Assembly: GCA_023428585.1 (NCBI GenBank)
Contig: JAEYXG010000104.1
Coordinates: forward strand, 1-9,691
Origin: Bacteroidota bacterium
GTDB lineage: Bacteria > Bacteroidota > Bacteroidia > Bacteroidales > Lentimicrobiaceae
Length of the DNA: 9,691 nt
Direction: 5' to 3'
The notes below the pieces were generated by a model. It did no database searches. It saw only the letters and a list, made by a program, of their open reading frames with translations, and was not told the origin of the DNA. Shown in pieces: positions 1 through 6,829 of this stretch (position 1 is its first letter; every line of letters begins with the position of its first letter). The position numbers were made by a program, and so were the translations under genes.

Positions 1-108
1 CCTGGCTTTACTCTCAACCCTTTTTGAAAAGAATGTGAATGAAAGCTGAAAAAGGCACACAATTGCCAATGCAATCGCGAAAAATTTAATAGCACCTTTA
101 TTCTGCAT
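1..108 (-). CDS. secDF: SecDF protein translocase, N-terminal fragment (runs off left edge)
   Basis: Reading the minus strand from an ATG at 108 gives 36 codons with no stop before the window edge. The peptide begins MQNKGAIKFFAIALAIVCLF and continues with QLSFTFFSKRVE. A short MQNKG leader, a single hydrophobic helix (about residues 7-27) and a QLSFTF-like exit are typical of the fused SecD-SecF proteins of Bacteroidota. SecDF is an inner-membrane accessory of the Sec translocon that uses the proton gradient to help pull exported proteins across. Only the first transmembrane segment is visible; the periplasmic P1 domain and the remaining helices lie outside. The gene is divergent from the secreted FG-GAP protein, with a candidate promoter at 158-188. 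The identification rests on a short but characteristic segment, so another membrane protein is possible but less likely. Confidence 0.8.
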   Translation of the reverse strand, partial: MQNKGAIKFFAIALAIVCLFQLSFTFFSKRVESKAR

Positions 109-157
109 GTGGTGGATAGATTAATAAATAAAATAAATAGACTTTTTTTTGAGTTTG

Positions 158-188
158 CAAATATAGAATAAGTATCAGAATTAACCAA
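158..188 (-). promoter_or_regulatory. Candidate Bacteroidota-type promoter for secDF
   Basis: On the minus strand, TTG at 188-186 is followed after 20 nt by TATATTTG at 165-158. This matches the primary sigma factor consensus of Bacteroidota (-33 TTG, spacer about 17-23, -7 TAnnTTTG). Transcription would start near 150-153, leaving a leader of roughly 45 nt before the ATG at 108. It is a consensus match only. Confidence 0.55.
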
Positions 189-245
189 TGTACACTTTCA
201 AGTTTTTTTTAGCACTATTTTGAATTTAAAATGATAATAGTGAGA

Positions 246-280
246 TTGTTCAACATTGCCAATTATCATTGCTATCTTTG
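246..280 (+). promoter_or_regulatory. Candidate Bacteroidota-type promoter for the FG-GAP protein gene
   Basis: TATCTTTG at 273-280 is an exact match to the -7 element TAnnTTTG. The best -33 candidate is TTG at 246-248, but its 24-nt spacer is slightly long, and the other TTG at 256-258 is too close (14 nt). A start near 286 would give a leader of about 70 nt before the ATG at 360. The -7 box is convincing and the -33 box is weak. Confidence 0.45.
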
Positions 281-359
281 CAATTCAGCTAAAATAAACT
301 GGTGTTACATTTAACTTTCATTTGATTTAGAATCTTTACCCGGTATAATTAAAGTAGTT

Positions 360-2633
360 ATGAGCAGTTCAATTTTATTAAAACGAATACATCTTGTTGT
401 GATAGTGCTGTATTTGTCGTTAAGCTCTACAGCTCAATCGTTTAATGATTACGGGTTTGACTTTTGGAATAACTTACCTTTAAAAATCAATGGGGTAAAG
501 ATACAAAATCCTTGGGTTGGTGGCTTAAATAATATTCAATTTGGTGAGATCGACCTGAATGGTGATGGGTTTATGGACCTTATTGCTTTCGACAGGCATG
601 GAAATAGGCTTCTACCCTTTGTTTTCCAACAGTCTCCCCTACCTTGGTATGAGTATGAGCCTACTTATCAAAAATTCTTCCCTTCAATTTCTCATACTTT
701 TCAGATGCATGATTACAATGGTGACCAAAAGCCTGATATCTTCACCTATACACCCGGTGGTATAATGGTTTATAAGAATATTTCACAGCAGGAACTGAGA
801 TTTGAAAAGGCCGTTAACCCTTATATTAAATCATTGCAGGGCAATATCTTTACCAACCTTCTGGTAACCAATGTTGATTATCCTGCCATTGCTGACATAG
901 ATGCAGATGGAGACCTTGATATACTCACATTCTGGGGATTAGGATCATTTATAGAGTTACATCAGAATATGTCAATTGAAACTTATGGTAATGCTGATTC
1001 ATTGCTTTATCATAAAGTTGACTTTTGTTATGGGCGATTCGCCGAAGGTGCTGAATCAAATGTGATTTATCTTGATACATGCGTTCTCACATCACGACCC
1101 AAACGAAATGATATCCTTAAGATTAATGAGGCTGCCCGATTGACTGAAGGTGACCGTCATACAGGGTCAACAATAAGCTTGTTGGATATTAATAATGATA
1201 GTGCTCTCGATCTTTTGTTGGGAGACGTGGATTATCTGAATGTAAAAGCCCTGATAAATGGTGGAAACAATACAAATGCCTTAATAACAGAGGTCATTGA
1301 CTCATTCCCTTCCACCAACCCGGTGCGACTGACTTCGTTCCCTTCAGTACAACAAATCGACATCTATGATGATGGTTTGCCTGATATCATTGTGTCGCCT
1401 TTTGATCCCGGATTGACCAGATCAGCTGGCAATAATAGCGTTTGGCATTTTACCATCTCAGAATCGGGTGTAATGACCAAACAAACAGAATCATTTCTGC
1501 AGGAAGGTATGCTTGATGTGGGCATTGGTGCCTATCCTCTCTTTTCAAAGGTTACTGACGACACGCTACCTGATTTGGTAGTCAGCAATTATGGGGTGCT
1601 TTCCAATAGTTATTATGATGGAAACGGACAACTTCATTGTGATTATACCTCATCAATAAGCCTGTATAAAAATACAGGGACTGCCAACAATCCGGAATTT
1701 ACTCTCCTAAATGACGATTTGGCCAGTATTAAAGATCATGGTTTATTGTCAGTTTACCCCGCATTCACAGATTTAAACGGGGATCAGCATACTGATTTGC
1801 TTGTTGGTACTGCAAGCGGTCAGTTGTTATTATTTTATAATACTGGAAACATTGATGACCAGCCGGTATTTGAAGACCCTATTGCCTTAAATGTAGGGAA
1901 TTTGGGAGAATACCTCACACCTACGTTTATTGACATCAATTCAGATGGATTGGCAGATATAATATGCGGCAATAAAGTAGGCAAGTTGAGCCTTTTAGTG
2001 AATGAAGGAACATATCAGTTACCTGAATACAATTTGATTACCACTAATTATGGACAAATAAATGTTACTGATTCAACCCAATCATATACAGGATACAGTG
2101 TTCCGGCATTTTTTACAGATAAGCAAAATAAGACAAGATTATTGGTGGGATCAGAATCAGGTAGAATTTATTATTATCCGGAAGTAGGGAATGCACCACA
2201 ATCGTTGATGTTGGAAAAGATGGATGTCTTCACTGAAATCAGAGATGGGATAAGGACATCAGCTTCAGTATCTGACCTTAATTATGATGGATTCCCTGAT
2301 CTGGCAGTAGGGAATTATTCAGGAGGAATAACATTGCACAGGGGAACATTGCCCGGACCCTCAGGAATAGTTGAGAATGAGTATGGTAGGCAATCAATGG
2401 AAATTCATCCTAATCCGGCAAGTTCTATCTTGAATATTAACATGCCGGACGAAGGCAACTGGGAGATATCCATTATAAATTTTGCCGGACAAATAATATC
2501 AACTACTCAATTTACAGGAAAACAAGTACAACTTGACATAAATAAAATGAGAAGCGGACTATATTTAATAGTCGCTTCTCAGAAATTTATCAGCAAGCGA
2601 ATTATTACCGAAAAGTTTATAATTACTCGATAA
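360..2633 (+). CDS. Secreted FG-GAP/VCBS-repeat protein with T9SS type A C-terminal sorting domain
   Basis: This 757-residue protein starts with a signal peptide: K8-R9, a hydrophobic core at about 11-23, and a likely cleavage site after S-T-A25. The body carries at least eight acidic calcium-loop blocks of the form DxNxDGxxDL, each followed by a short beta strand. They begin near residues 65, 118, 179, 276, 334, 471, 525 and 639, with a weaker copy near 400, as expected for FG-GAP/VCBS beta-propeller blades. The last 75 residues, from HPNPA at 683 through NFAGQII (707-713) and SGLYLIVA (732-739) to KFIITR, form a typical T9SS type A sorting domain (Por_Secre_tail). The protein should pass through Sec, then T9SS, and end up on the cell surface or outside. 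No catalytic domain is recognisable, so it may bind a ligand or act as a scaffold; its substrate is unknown. The 3' end overlaps the convergent protease gene by 11 bp. Confidence 0.88.
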   Translation: MSSSILLKRIHLVVIVLYLSLSSTAQSFNDYGFDFWNNLPLKINGVKIQNPWVGGLNNIQFGEIDLNGDGFMDLIAFDRHGNRLLPFVFQQSPLPWYEYEPTYQKFFPSISHTFQMHDYNGDQKPDIFTYTPGGIMVYKNISQQELRFEKAVNPYIKSLQGNIFTNLLVTNVDYPAIADIDADGDLDILTFWGLGSFIELHQNMSIETYGNADSLLYHKVDFCYGRFAEGAESNVIYLDTCVLTSRPKRNDILKINEAARLTEGDRHTGSTISLLDINNDSALDLLLGDVDYLNVKALINGGNNTNALITEVIDSFPSTNPVRLTSFPSVQQIDIYDDGLPDIIVSPFDPGLTRSAGNNSVWHFTISESGVMTKQTESFLQEGMLDVGIGAYPLFSKVTDDTLPDLVVSNYGVLSNSYYDGNGQLHCDYTSSISLYKNTGTANNPEFTLLNDDLASIKDHGLLSVYPAFTDLNGDQHTDLLVGTASGQLLLFYNTGNIDDQPVFEDPIALNVGNLGEYLTPTFIDINSDGLADIICGNKVGKLSLLVNEGTYQLPEYNLITTNYGQINVTDSTQSYTGYSVPAFFTDKQNKTRLLVGSESGRIYYYPEVGNAPQSLMLEKMDVFTEIRDGIRTSASVSDLNYDGFPDLAVGNYSGGITLHRGTLPGPSGIVENEYGRQSMEIHPNPASSILNINMPDEGNWEISIINFAGQIISTTQFTGKQVQLDINKMRSGLYLIVASQKFISKRIITEKFIITR
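2536..2581 (-). terminator. Candidate intrinsic terminator of the protease transcript, inside the opposite gene
   Basis: Positions 2548-2562 and 2568-2581 form an inverted repeat: 14 base pairs with one bulged base and a 5-nt loop, including an 8-bp GAGAAGCG/CGCTTCTC core. Read on the minus strand, the hairpin is followed at once by the T-rich run TTTTATTTAT (2547-2538). It lies about 40 nt past the stop codon of the minus-strand protease gene, the normal position for its terminator. On the plus strand it falls inside the last 30 or so codons of the FG-GAP gene and lacks a clear T tail, so it probably serves only the minus strand. Confidence 0.6.
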
Positions 2634-3087
2634 CAGTATTCTTTGCAGCCTCCTCCGGAAGAACATGAGCATGCAATTCCATCACTCTTTCTTCGAATTT
2701 AATAACTGCCTTGCAGTGGCGCAAGAGGTCGCATCCGATCAAGCCATCTATCTGAGGATTGCCCATACTGCGGAAAGCGCGGTTTAGTTGGCTCAGATCT
2801 GTAGCATTGGCTTTATAATCATGTATAACAACTGACCCAATTTCAAGTTTATCAATTGTAGCAACATAAGTATAAACACTAGTTGTTGCAGCAGCCATAC
2901 TACGACGGGGGTTGCGTTTTAGCTCTGTTTGGCTCACGAATTTCTGTAGGTGATCAGTGTCTAAAACGGTTGTTGGTGAACCGGTGTCAACCATAAGAAG
3001 AGCGGGTTTACCATTGATGGATACTCTGGCTAACAGATTATATCCGCCTGTCTCGAAATTTAACTGAATCAGCTTTAGTGATGTCAT
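2623..3087 (-). CDS. Retropepsin-like aspartic protease (clan AA), single domain
   Basis: This small protein (154 residues from the ATG at 3087) has the layout of a single-lobe retropepsin-like fold. It begins with strands LLARVSINGKPALLMVDTGS, with catalytic Asp in the DTGS motif at 34-37. An LEIGSVVIHDY strand follows near 81-91, and the psi-loop partner GLIGCDLLRHCKAVIKF spans about 115-131. Such one-lobe enzymes need to dimerise to build the active site. No signal peptide or membrane segment is visible, so it is probably cytoplasmic; its substrate is unknown. The frame is also open upstream to a TTG at 3117, but the ATG at 3087 with its A-rich leader is the better start and gives the normal domain boundary. 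It follows the LOG gene by 52 nt and likely shares its transcript. Its stop codon lies inside the end of the convergent FG-GAP gene. Confidence 0.8.
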   Translation of the reverse strand: MTSLKLIQLNFETGGYNLLARVSINGKPALLMVDTGSPTTVLDTDHLQKFVSQTELKRNPRRSMAAATTSVYTYVATIDKLEIGSVVIHDYKANATDLSQLNRAFRSMGNPQIDGLIGCDLLRHCKAVIKFEERVMELHAHVLPEEAAKNTVIE

Positions 3088-3139
3088 TTTTGATAGTTTG
3101 TTAGTAAATAAAAACAAAAGCCTGGATTCCCGGCCAGTC

Positions 3140-3859
3140 TTAGAAATTTGGTTTCAAGGCGTATTTATTATAATATTTTTCAATAATTTCAACTGCTTCA
3201 TCAGCAGTATCCACAAGTGAAAAAATGTCAAGATCAGATGAACTGATATTCATCTCAGCAAGCATCTTGTTTTTAATCCACTCAATCAATCCCTGCCAAT
3301 ACTCCCTTGATACAAGAACAATAGGGAACCTAACGGTTTTATGTGTCTGCACCAGAGTAATAGCTTCAAATAACTCATCCATTGTTCCATATCCACCGGG
3401 TAAGACAATATAACCTTGTGAATATTTCATAAACATTACTTTCCTGACAAAGAAATAGTCAAATATCATCAATTTATCGGGGTCAATGAAGGGGTTCGAG
3501 CTTTGCTCAAACGGCAATTCTATATTTAGGCCAACTGATTTTCCTCCTCCAAAATGAGCACCTTTGTTGGCAGCTTCCATAATTCCGGGGCCACCACCTG
3601 AAATAACTCCAAAACCTTTTTTTGTCAAGAGATAAGCTATTTCTTCCGAAAGCTTATAATATCTATCTGAGGGGTGTGTACGTGCAGAACCAAATATTGA
3701 AACACAAGGCCCTATACGACCTAACTTTTCAAACCCTTCAACGAACTCCGCCATTATTTTGAATACTTCCCATGAATCGCTGGTCATTATTTCATTCCAG
3801 CTTTTGGGGGTTATAGCTTCCCGTATTCTATCTTCTTCATTCAATCCTAACTGATGCAT
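3140..3859 (-). CDS. LOG-family protein (probable nucleoside 5'-monophosphate phosphoribohydrolase)
   Basis: The 239-residue product (ATG at 3859; a TTG one codon upstream is also open) is a Rossmann-like LOG-family protein. It carries the signature SGGGPGIMEAANKGA at about 87-101 and the second motif LPGGYGTMDELFE at 153-165. In the family, the PGGxGTxxE glutamate (E162) and an arginine (probably R139 in FFVRK) take part in cleaving the N-glycosidic bond. Plant and actinobacterial homologues release free cytokinin from its riboside monophosphate. Other members act on AMP or have a PpnN-like role in purine nucleotide turnover, so the natural substrate here is not known. The N-terminal 45 residues are helical and charged and lie outside the core fold. 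No signal peptide is seen, so it should be cytoplasmic. A candidate promoter precedes it, and the protease gene follows. Confidence 0.85.
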   Translation of the reverse strand: MHQLGLNEEDRIREAITPKSWNEIMTSDSWEVFKIMAEFVEGFEKLGRIGPCVSIFGSARTHPSDRYYKLSEEIAYLLTKKGFGVISGGGPGIMEAANKGAHFGGGKSVGLNIELPFEQSSNPFIDPDKLMIFDYFFVRKVMFMKYSQGYIVLPGGYGTMDELFEAITLVQTHKTVRFPIVLVSREYWQGLIEWIKNKMLAEMNISSSDLDIFSLVDTADEAVEIIEKYYNKYALKPNF

Positions 3860-3898
3860 CAACTTGTTTTAAGTACTTAAGATTTTCGTAATTGGGCG

Positions 3899-3929
3899 TA
3901 AATATAATACAATTACAAAGGAGAATCAA
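3899..3929 (-). promoter_or_regulatory. Candidate promoter for the LOG gene and downstream protease
   Basis: In the 108-nt gap after uvrA, the minus strand carries TTTTG (TTG at 3929-3927), a 20-nt spacer and TATATTTA at 3906-3899. The latter differs from the -7 consensus TAnnTTTG only at the last base. The leader to the ATG at 3859 would be about 35 nt. This suggests that the LOG-protease pair can be transcribed independently of uvrA. Confidence 0.45.
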
Positions 3930-3967
3930 AAGAAAAAAAAAGAAAAGATAAAGAAAGTAGATATTAA

Positions 3968-6829
3968 TTACTTAATTTCTTTATTAAGATATTCACCAGT
4001 AAGACTTTCCGCTTTATCAAGAATGCTCTCGGGTGTTCCTTCCGCAACAATGAAACCGCCTTTTTTTCCACCTTCCGGGCCTAGGTCAATAATGTGATCG
4101 GCTACTTTGATGACTTCCATATTGTGCTCGATTACAATTACTGTGTTCCCTCTATCAACAAGTTTATTAAGTACTTTCATCAGTACATTAACATCTTCAA
4201 AGTGTAAGCCCGTTGTTGGTTCGTCAAGTATATACACTGTTTTACCGGTGTCCTTGCGTGAAAGTTCTGTGGCTAATTTCACTCGTTGAGCTTCTCCACC
4301 CGATAAGGTGGTAGATTGTTGTCCCAGTGTTATATATCCTAGGCCAACATCCTTGAGTGTTCTGATTTTCAGAAGAATGGACGGGATATTCTCAAAAAAC
4401 TCAACTGCCTGGTTAATTGTCATATCCAGGACATCATTAATTGATTTTCCTTTAAACCTGACTTCAAGCGTAGCAGTGTTGTATCTCTTTCCGTAACATG
4501 TTTCACATAGAACCTGAACATCAGGCAGGAAATTCATTTCAATTAGCTTTACACCTGCACCTCTGCATGTTTCACATCTGCCACCCTTGACATTAAATGA
4601 AAACCTGCCGGGTTGGTATCCTCTTATCTTGGCTTCCGGAAGTGAAGCGAATAATTTTCTGATGTCGTCAAATACACCGGTATAAGTTGCCGGATTGGAT
4701 CGTGGAGTTCGCCCAATGGGTGATTGGTCGATTTCTATTACCTTGTCAATATTCTCCAGTCCCTTGATTTTTTTATAGGGAAGCGGCTTCTTTTCAGATC
4801 TGTAGAAGTGATGACTCAGAATAGGATAGAGGGTCTCATTTATCAATGACGACTTGCCACTGCCTGAAACACCTGTAACACACACCAGCACCCCTAGAGG
4901 TACTTTTAGTGTTACATTCTTCAAATTATTTCCTGTGGCCCCTTCAATCATGAGGAAATTGCCGTTTGAACTTCGTCTCACTTTAGGGATAGGTATTTGC
5001 AATTCACCGGTAAGATACCTGCAGGTTAGCGTTTTGCAATTAAGCATCTGTCGGGGAGTTCCGGCAGCAACAATTTTACCGCCATGTTTACCTGCACCCG
5101 GTCCCACATCAACCACATAATCGGCTGATAGAATCATGTCCTTATCATGTTCAACAACTATTACTGAGTTGCCAATATCGCGCAGATTCTGTAATGCCTT
5201 TATTAACTGTTGGTTATCACGCTGATGTAACCCAATGCTTGGCTCATCAAGAATGTATAATACTCCAACTAATTGGGAGCCAATTTGTGTTGCCAGCCTT
5301 ATTCTTTGAGCTTCACCACCTGAAAGACTACCTGAGGACCTGTTCAAAGAGAGGTAATCCAAGCCAACATCAAGCAGGAAACCAAGACGACTCTTTATTT
5401 CATTGATAATCTCTTTTGCAATATATTCACGACGGGAATCATCCCTATAATGATTTTGATCAAACCACTCCTTAAGGGCTGAAAGTTCCAAAGATGACAG
5501 TTCGGCAATATTGACACCATCAATCCTGAAATTCAGGGAATCATTATTCAGTCGTGCTCCTTTACAAGTGGGACACTCCACTATATTGGTAAAACCTCCT
5601 GCCCATTTACGAGCTCCATATCCTTCCTCGTTAAGCTGATTATTAATGAAGTTGATGACTCCTTCAAAGTTCAACGAATAGGAAGATGTTACCCCTAGAT
5701 ATTCGTTTTTTACCTTAAGAATCTCCTCGCTTCCATATAATATGGAATTCAGGGCATATTCAGGAATGTCTTCAACAGGGGTATCCAGGGTGAATTTGTA
5801 TTTCTCACCCAGTGCTTCTATCTGTTTGAAAATCCAGGTAGCCTTACCTTCACCCAATGGGGCGATACCCCCCTTTCGGATGCTTTTTTTGGGATCGGGG
5901 ATTATCTTCTTTAAATCAATTTCAGTAATAGTTCCCAATCCATTGCATTGGGAGCAGGCGCCATAAGGCGAATTAAATGAAAAGGAATTCGGCTCCGGTT
6001 CATTAAATGCATTTCCGGTGGCGGGATCCATCAGGTTCTTGCTCAGATATCTAATCTGCTCAGTTTCGGTATCAAGAATTAAAATAGTTCCTTTCCCCTG
6101 TTTTAAGGCTGTTTGAACTGACAATTTAATTCTCTGTCCTGACGCATTGTTAACAGTTGCTTTATCTACAACCAACTCAATGTCATGAACCTTATACCGG
6201 TCAATCTGCATGCCGAAGGTAATTTCCTTTAGTTCTCCATCAATGCGAACTTTGAGGAACCCTTGCTTACGAAGCTGTTCAAATAACTCTCTGTAATGCC
6301 CCTTGCGTCCTTTCACCAAAGGTGATAAAATTAAAACTGCCTTTTCAGAAAAATCTTCATGAATCAATTTTAAAATCTGCTCTTCTGTATACTTGATGAG
6401 CTTTTGCCCTGTTACCGGTGAAAAAGCATCAGCAGTCCTCGCAAACAACAATCTAAGGAAATCATAGATTTCTGTTATGGTGCCAACAGTGGAACGCGGA
6501 TTACGTGAAGTTGATTTCTGCTCAATCGAAATAACCGGGCTTAATCCGGTAACTTCATCAACATCAGGCCGTTCAAGATTGCCGATAAAATTGCGGGCAT
6601 ACGCTGAAAAAGTTTCCATGTAACGGCGTTGACCTTCTGCATATATAGTGTCAAACGCCAGGGATGACTTGCCGCTTCCACTCAAGCCGGTAATTACTAC
6701 CAACTGGTCACGAGGAATCACTACATCAATATTCTGCAGATTATGCACTCTGGCTCCATACACTGACAGGCTGTTGGAAACAGCAGCTGTGCTGATATCA
6801 GTATCCTTGATTAGTTGTTCTGTTTCCAT
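3968..6829 (-). CDS. uvrA: UvrABC excinuclease subunit A
   Basis: UvrA is the damage-recognition ATPase of nucleotide excision repair. As a dimer it loads UvrB onto lesions before UvrC cuts. At 953 residues it has full family length and both ABC modules. The first has Walker A GLSGSGKSS at 48-56, signature LSGGEAQ at 502-508 and Walker B YILDEPSIGL at 525-534. The second has Walker A GVSGSGKSS at 653-661, LSGGEAQ at 842-848 and YILDEPTTGLH at 866-876. The C-terminal zinc module is complete (C752/C755 and C775/C778), and a CPTC pair is present at 419-422. In the N-terminal zinc module only the second pair (C292/C295) remains; the region where the first CxxC is expected reads LMDPATG. The ATG at 6829 overlaps the upstream transglycosylase stop as TAATG, which suggests translational coupling. 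A cytoplasmic DNA-repair role is firm. Confidence 0.97.
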   Translation of the reverse strand: METEQLIKDTDISTAAVSNSLSVYGARVHNLQNIDVVIPRDQLVVITGLSGSGKSSLAFDTIYAEGQRRYMETFSAYARNFIGNLERPDVDEVTGLSPVISIEQKSTSRNPRSTVGTITEIYDFLRLLFARTADAFSPVTGQKLIKYTEEQILKLIHEDFSEKAVLILSPLVKGRKGHYRELFEQLRKQGFLKVRIDGELKEITFGMQIDRYKVHDIELVVDKATVNNASGQRIKLSVQTALKQGKGTILILDTETEQIRYLSKNLMDPATGNAFNEPEPNSFSFNSPYGACSQCNGLGTITEIDLKKIIPDPKKSIRKGGIAPLGEGKATWIFKQIEALGEKYKFTLDTPVEDIPEYALNSILYGSEEILKVKNEYLGVTSSYSLNFEGVINFINNQLNEEGYGARKWAGGFTNIVECPTCKGARLNNDSLNFRIDGVNIAELSSLELSALKEWFDQNHYRDDSRREYIAKEIINEIKSRLGFLLDVGLDYLSLNRSSGSLSGGEAQRIRLATQIGSQLVGVLYILDEPSIGLHQRDNQQLIKALQNLRDIGNSVIVVEHDKDMILSADYVVDVGPGAGKHGGKIVAAGTPRQMLNCKTLTCRYLTGELQIPIPKVRRSSNGNFLMIEGATGNNLKNVTLKVPLGVLVCVTGVSGSGKSSLINETLYPILSHHFYRSEKKPLPYKKIKGLENIDKVIEIDQSPIGRTPRSNPATYTGVFDDIRKLFASLPEAKIRGYQPGRFSFNVKGGRCETCRGAGVKLIEMNFLPDVQVLCETCYGKRYNTATLEVRFKGKSINDVLDMTINQAVEFFENIPSILLKIRTLKDVGLGYITLGQQSTTLSGGEAQRVKLATELSRKDTGKTVYILDEPTTGLHFEDVNVLMKVLNKLVDRGNTVIVIEHNMEVIKVADHIIDLGPEGGKKGGFIVAEGTPESILDKAESLTGEYLNKEIK

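Larger units (their letters stand above)
109..359. other. Divergent intergenic region between secDF and the FG-GAP protein gene
   Basis: This 251-bp AT-rich stretch is the longest gene-free segment of the window. It holds one candidate promoter for each flanking gene and two runs of eight or nine T (about 142-150 and 203-210). I see no RNA gene, no riboswitch-like fold and no convincing small ORF in it. Confidence 0.7.

Noticed and set aside
213..242. 7-bp inverted repeat CACTATT/AATAGTG between the divergent promoters, a possible operator.
   Set aside because: It is short, AT-rich and has a 16-nt spacer. A match of this size is expected fairly often by chance in 250 bp of such sequence.
559..765. 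68-codon open frame within the FG-GAP gene in another frame.
   Set aside because: It is wholly inside a strongly supported coding region and resembles no protein family.
3105..3139. Possible terminator between the LOG and protease genes (CTGG/CCAG stem followed by a T-rich run on the minus strand).
   Set aside because: The stem is only 4 bp with an 8-nt loop. The T-rich run may be simply an AT-rich leader of the next gene.
3968..6829. Several open frames of 60-90 codons on the plus strand opposite uvrA.
   Set aside because: They have no recognisable domains, are antisense to a clearly real gene, and have the composition expected of shadow frames.
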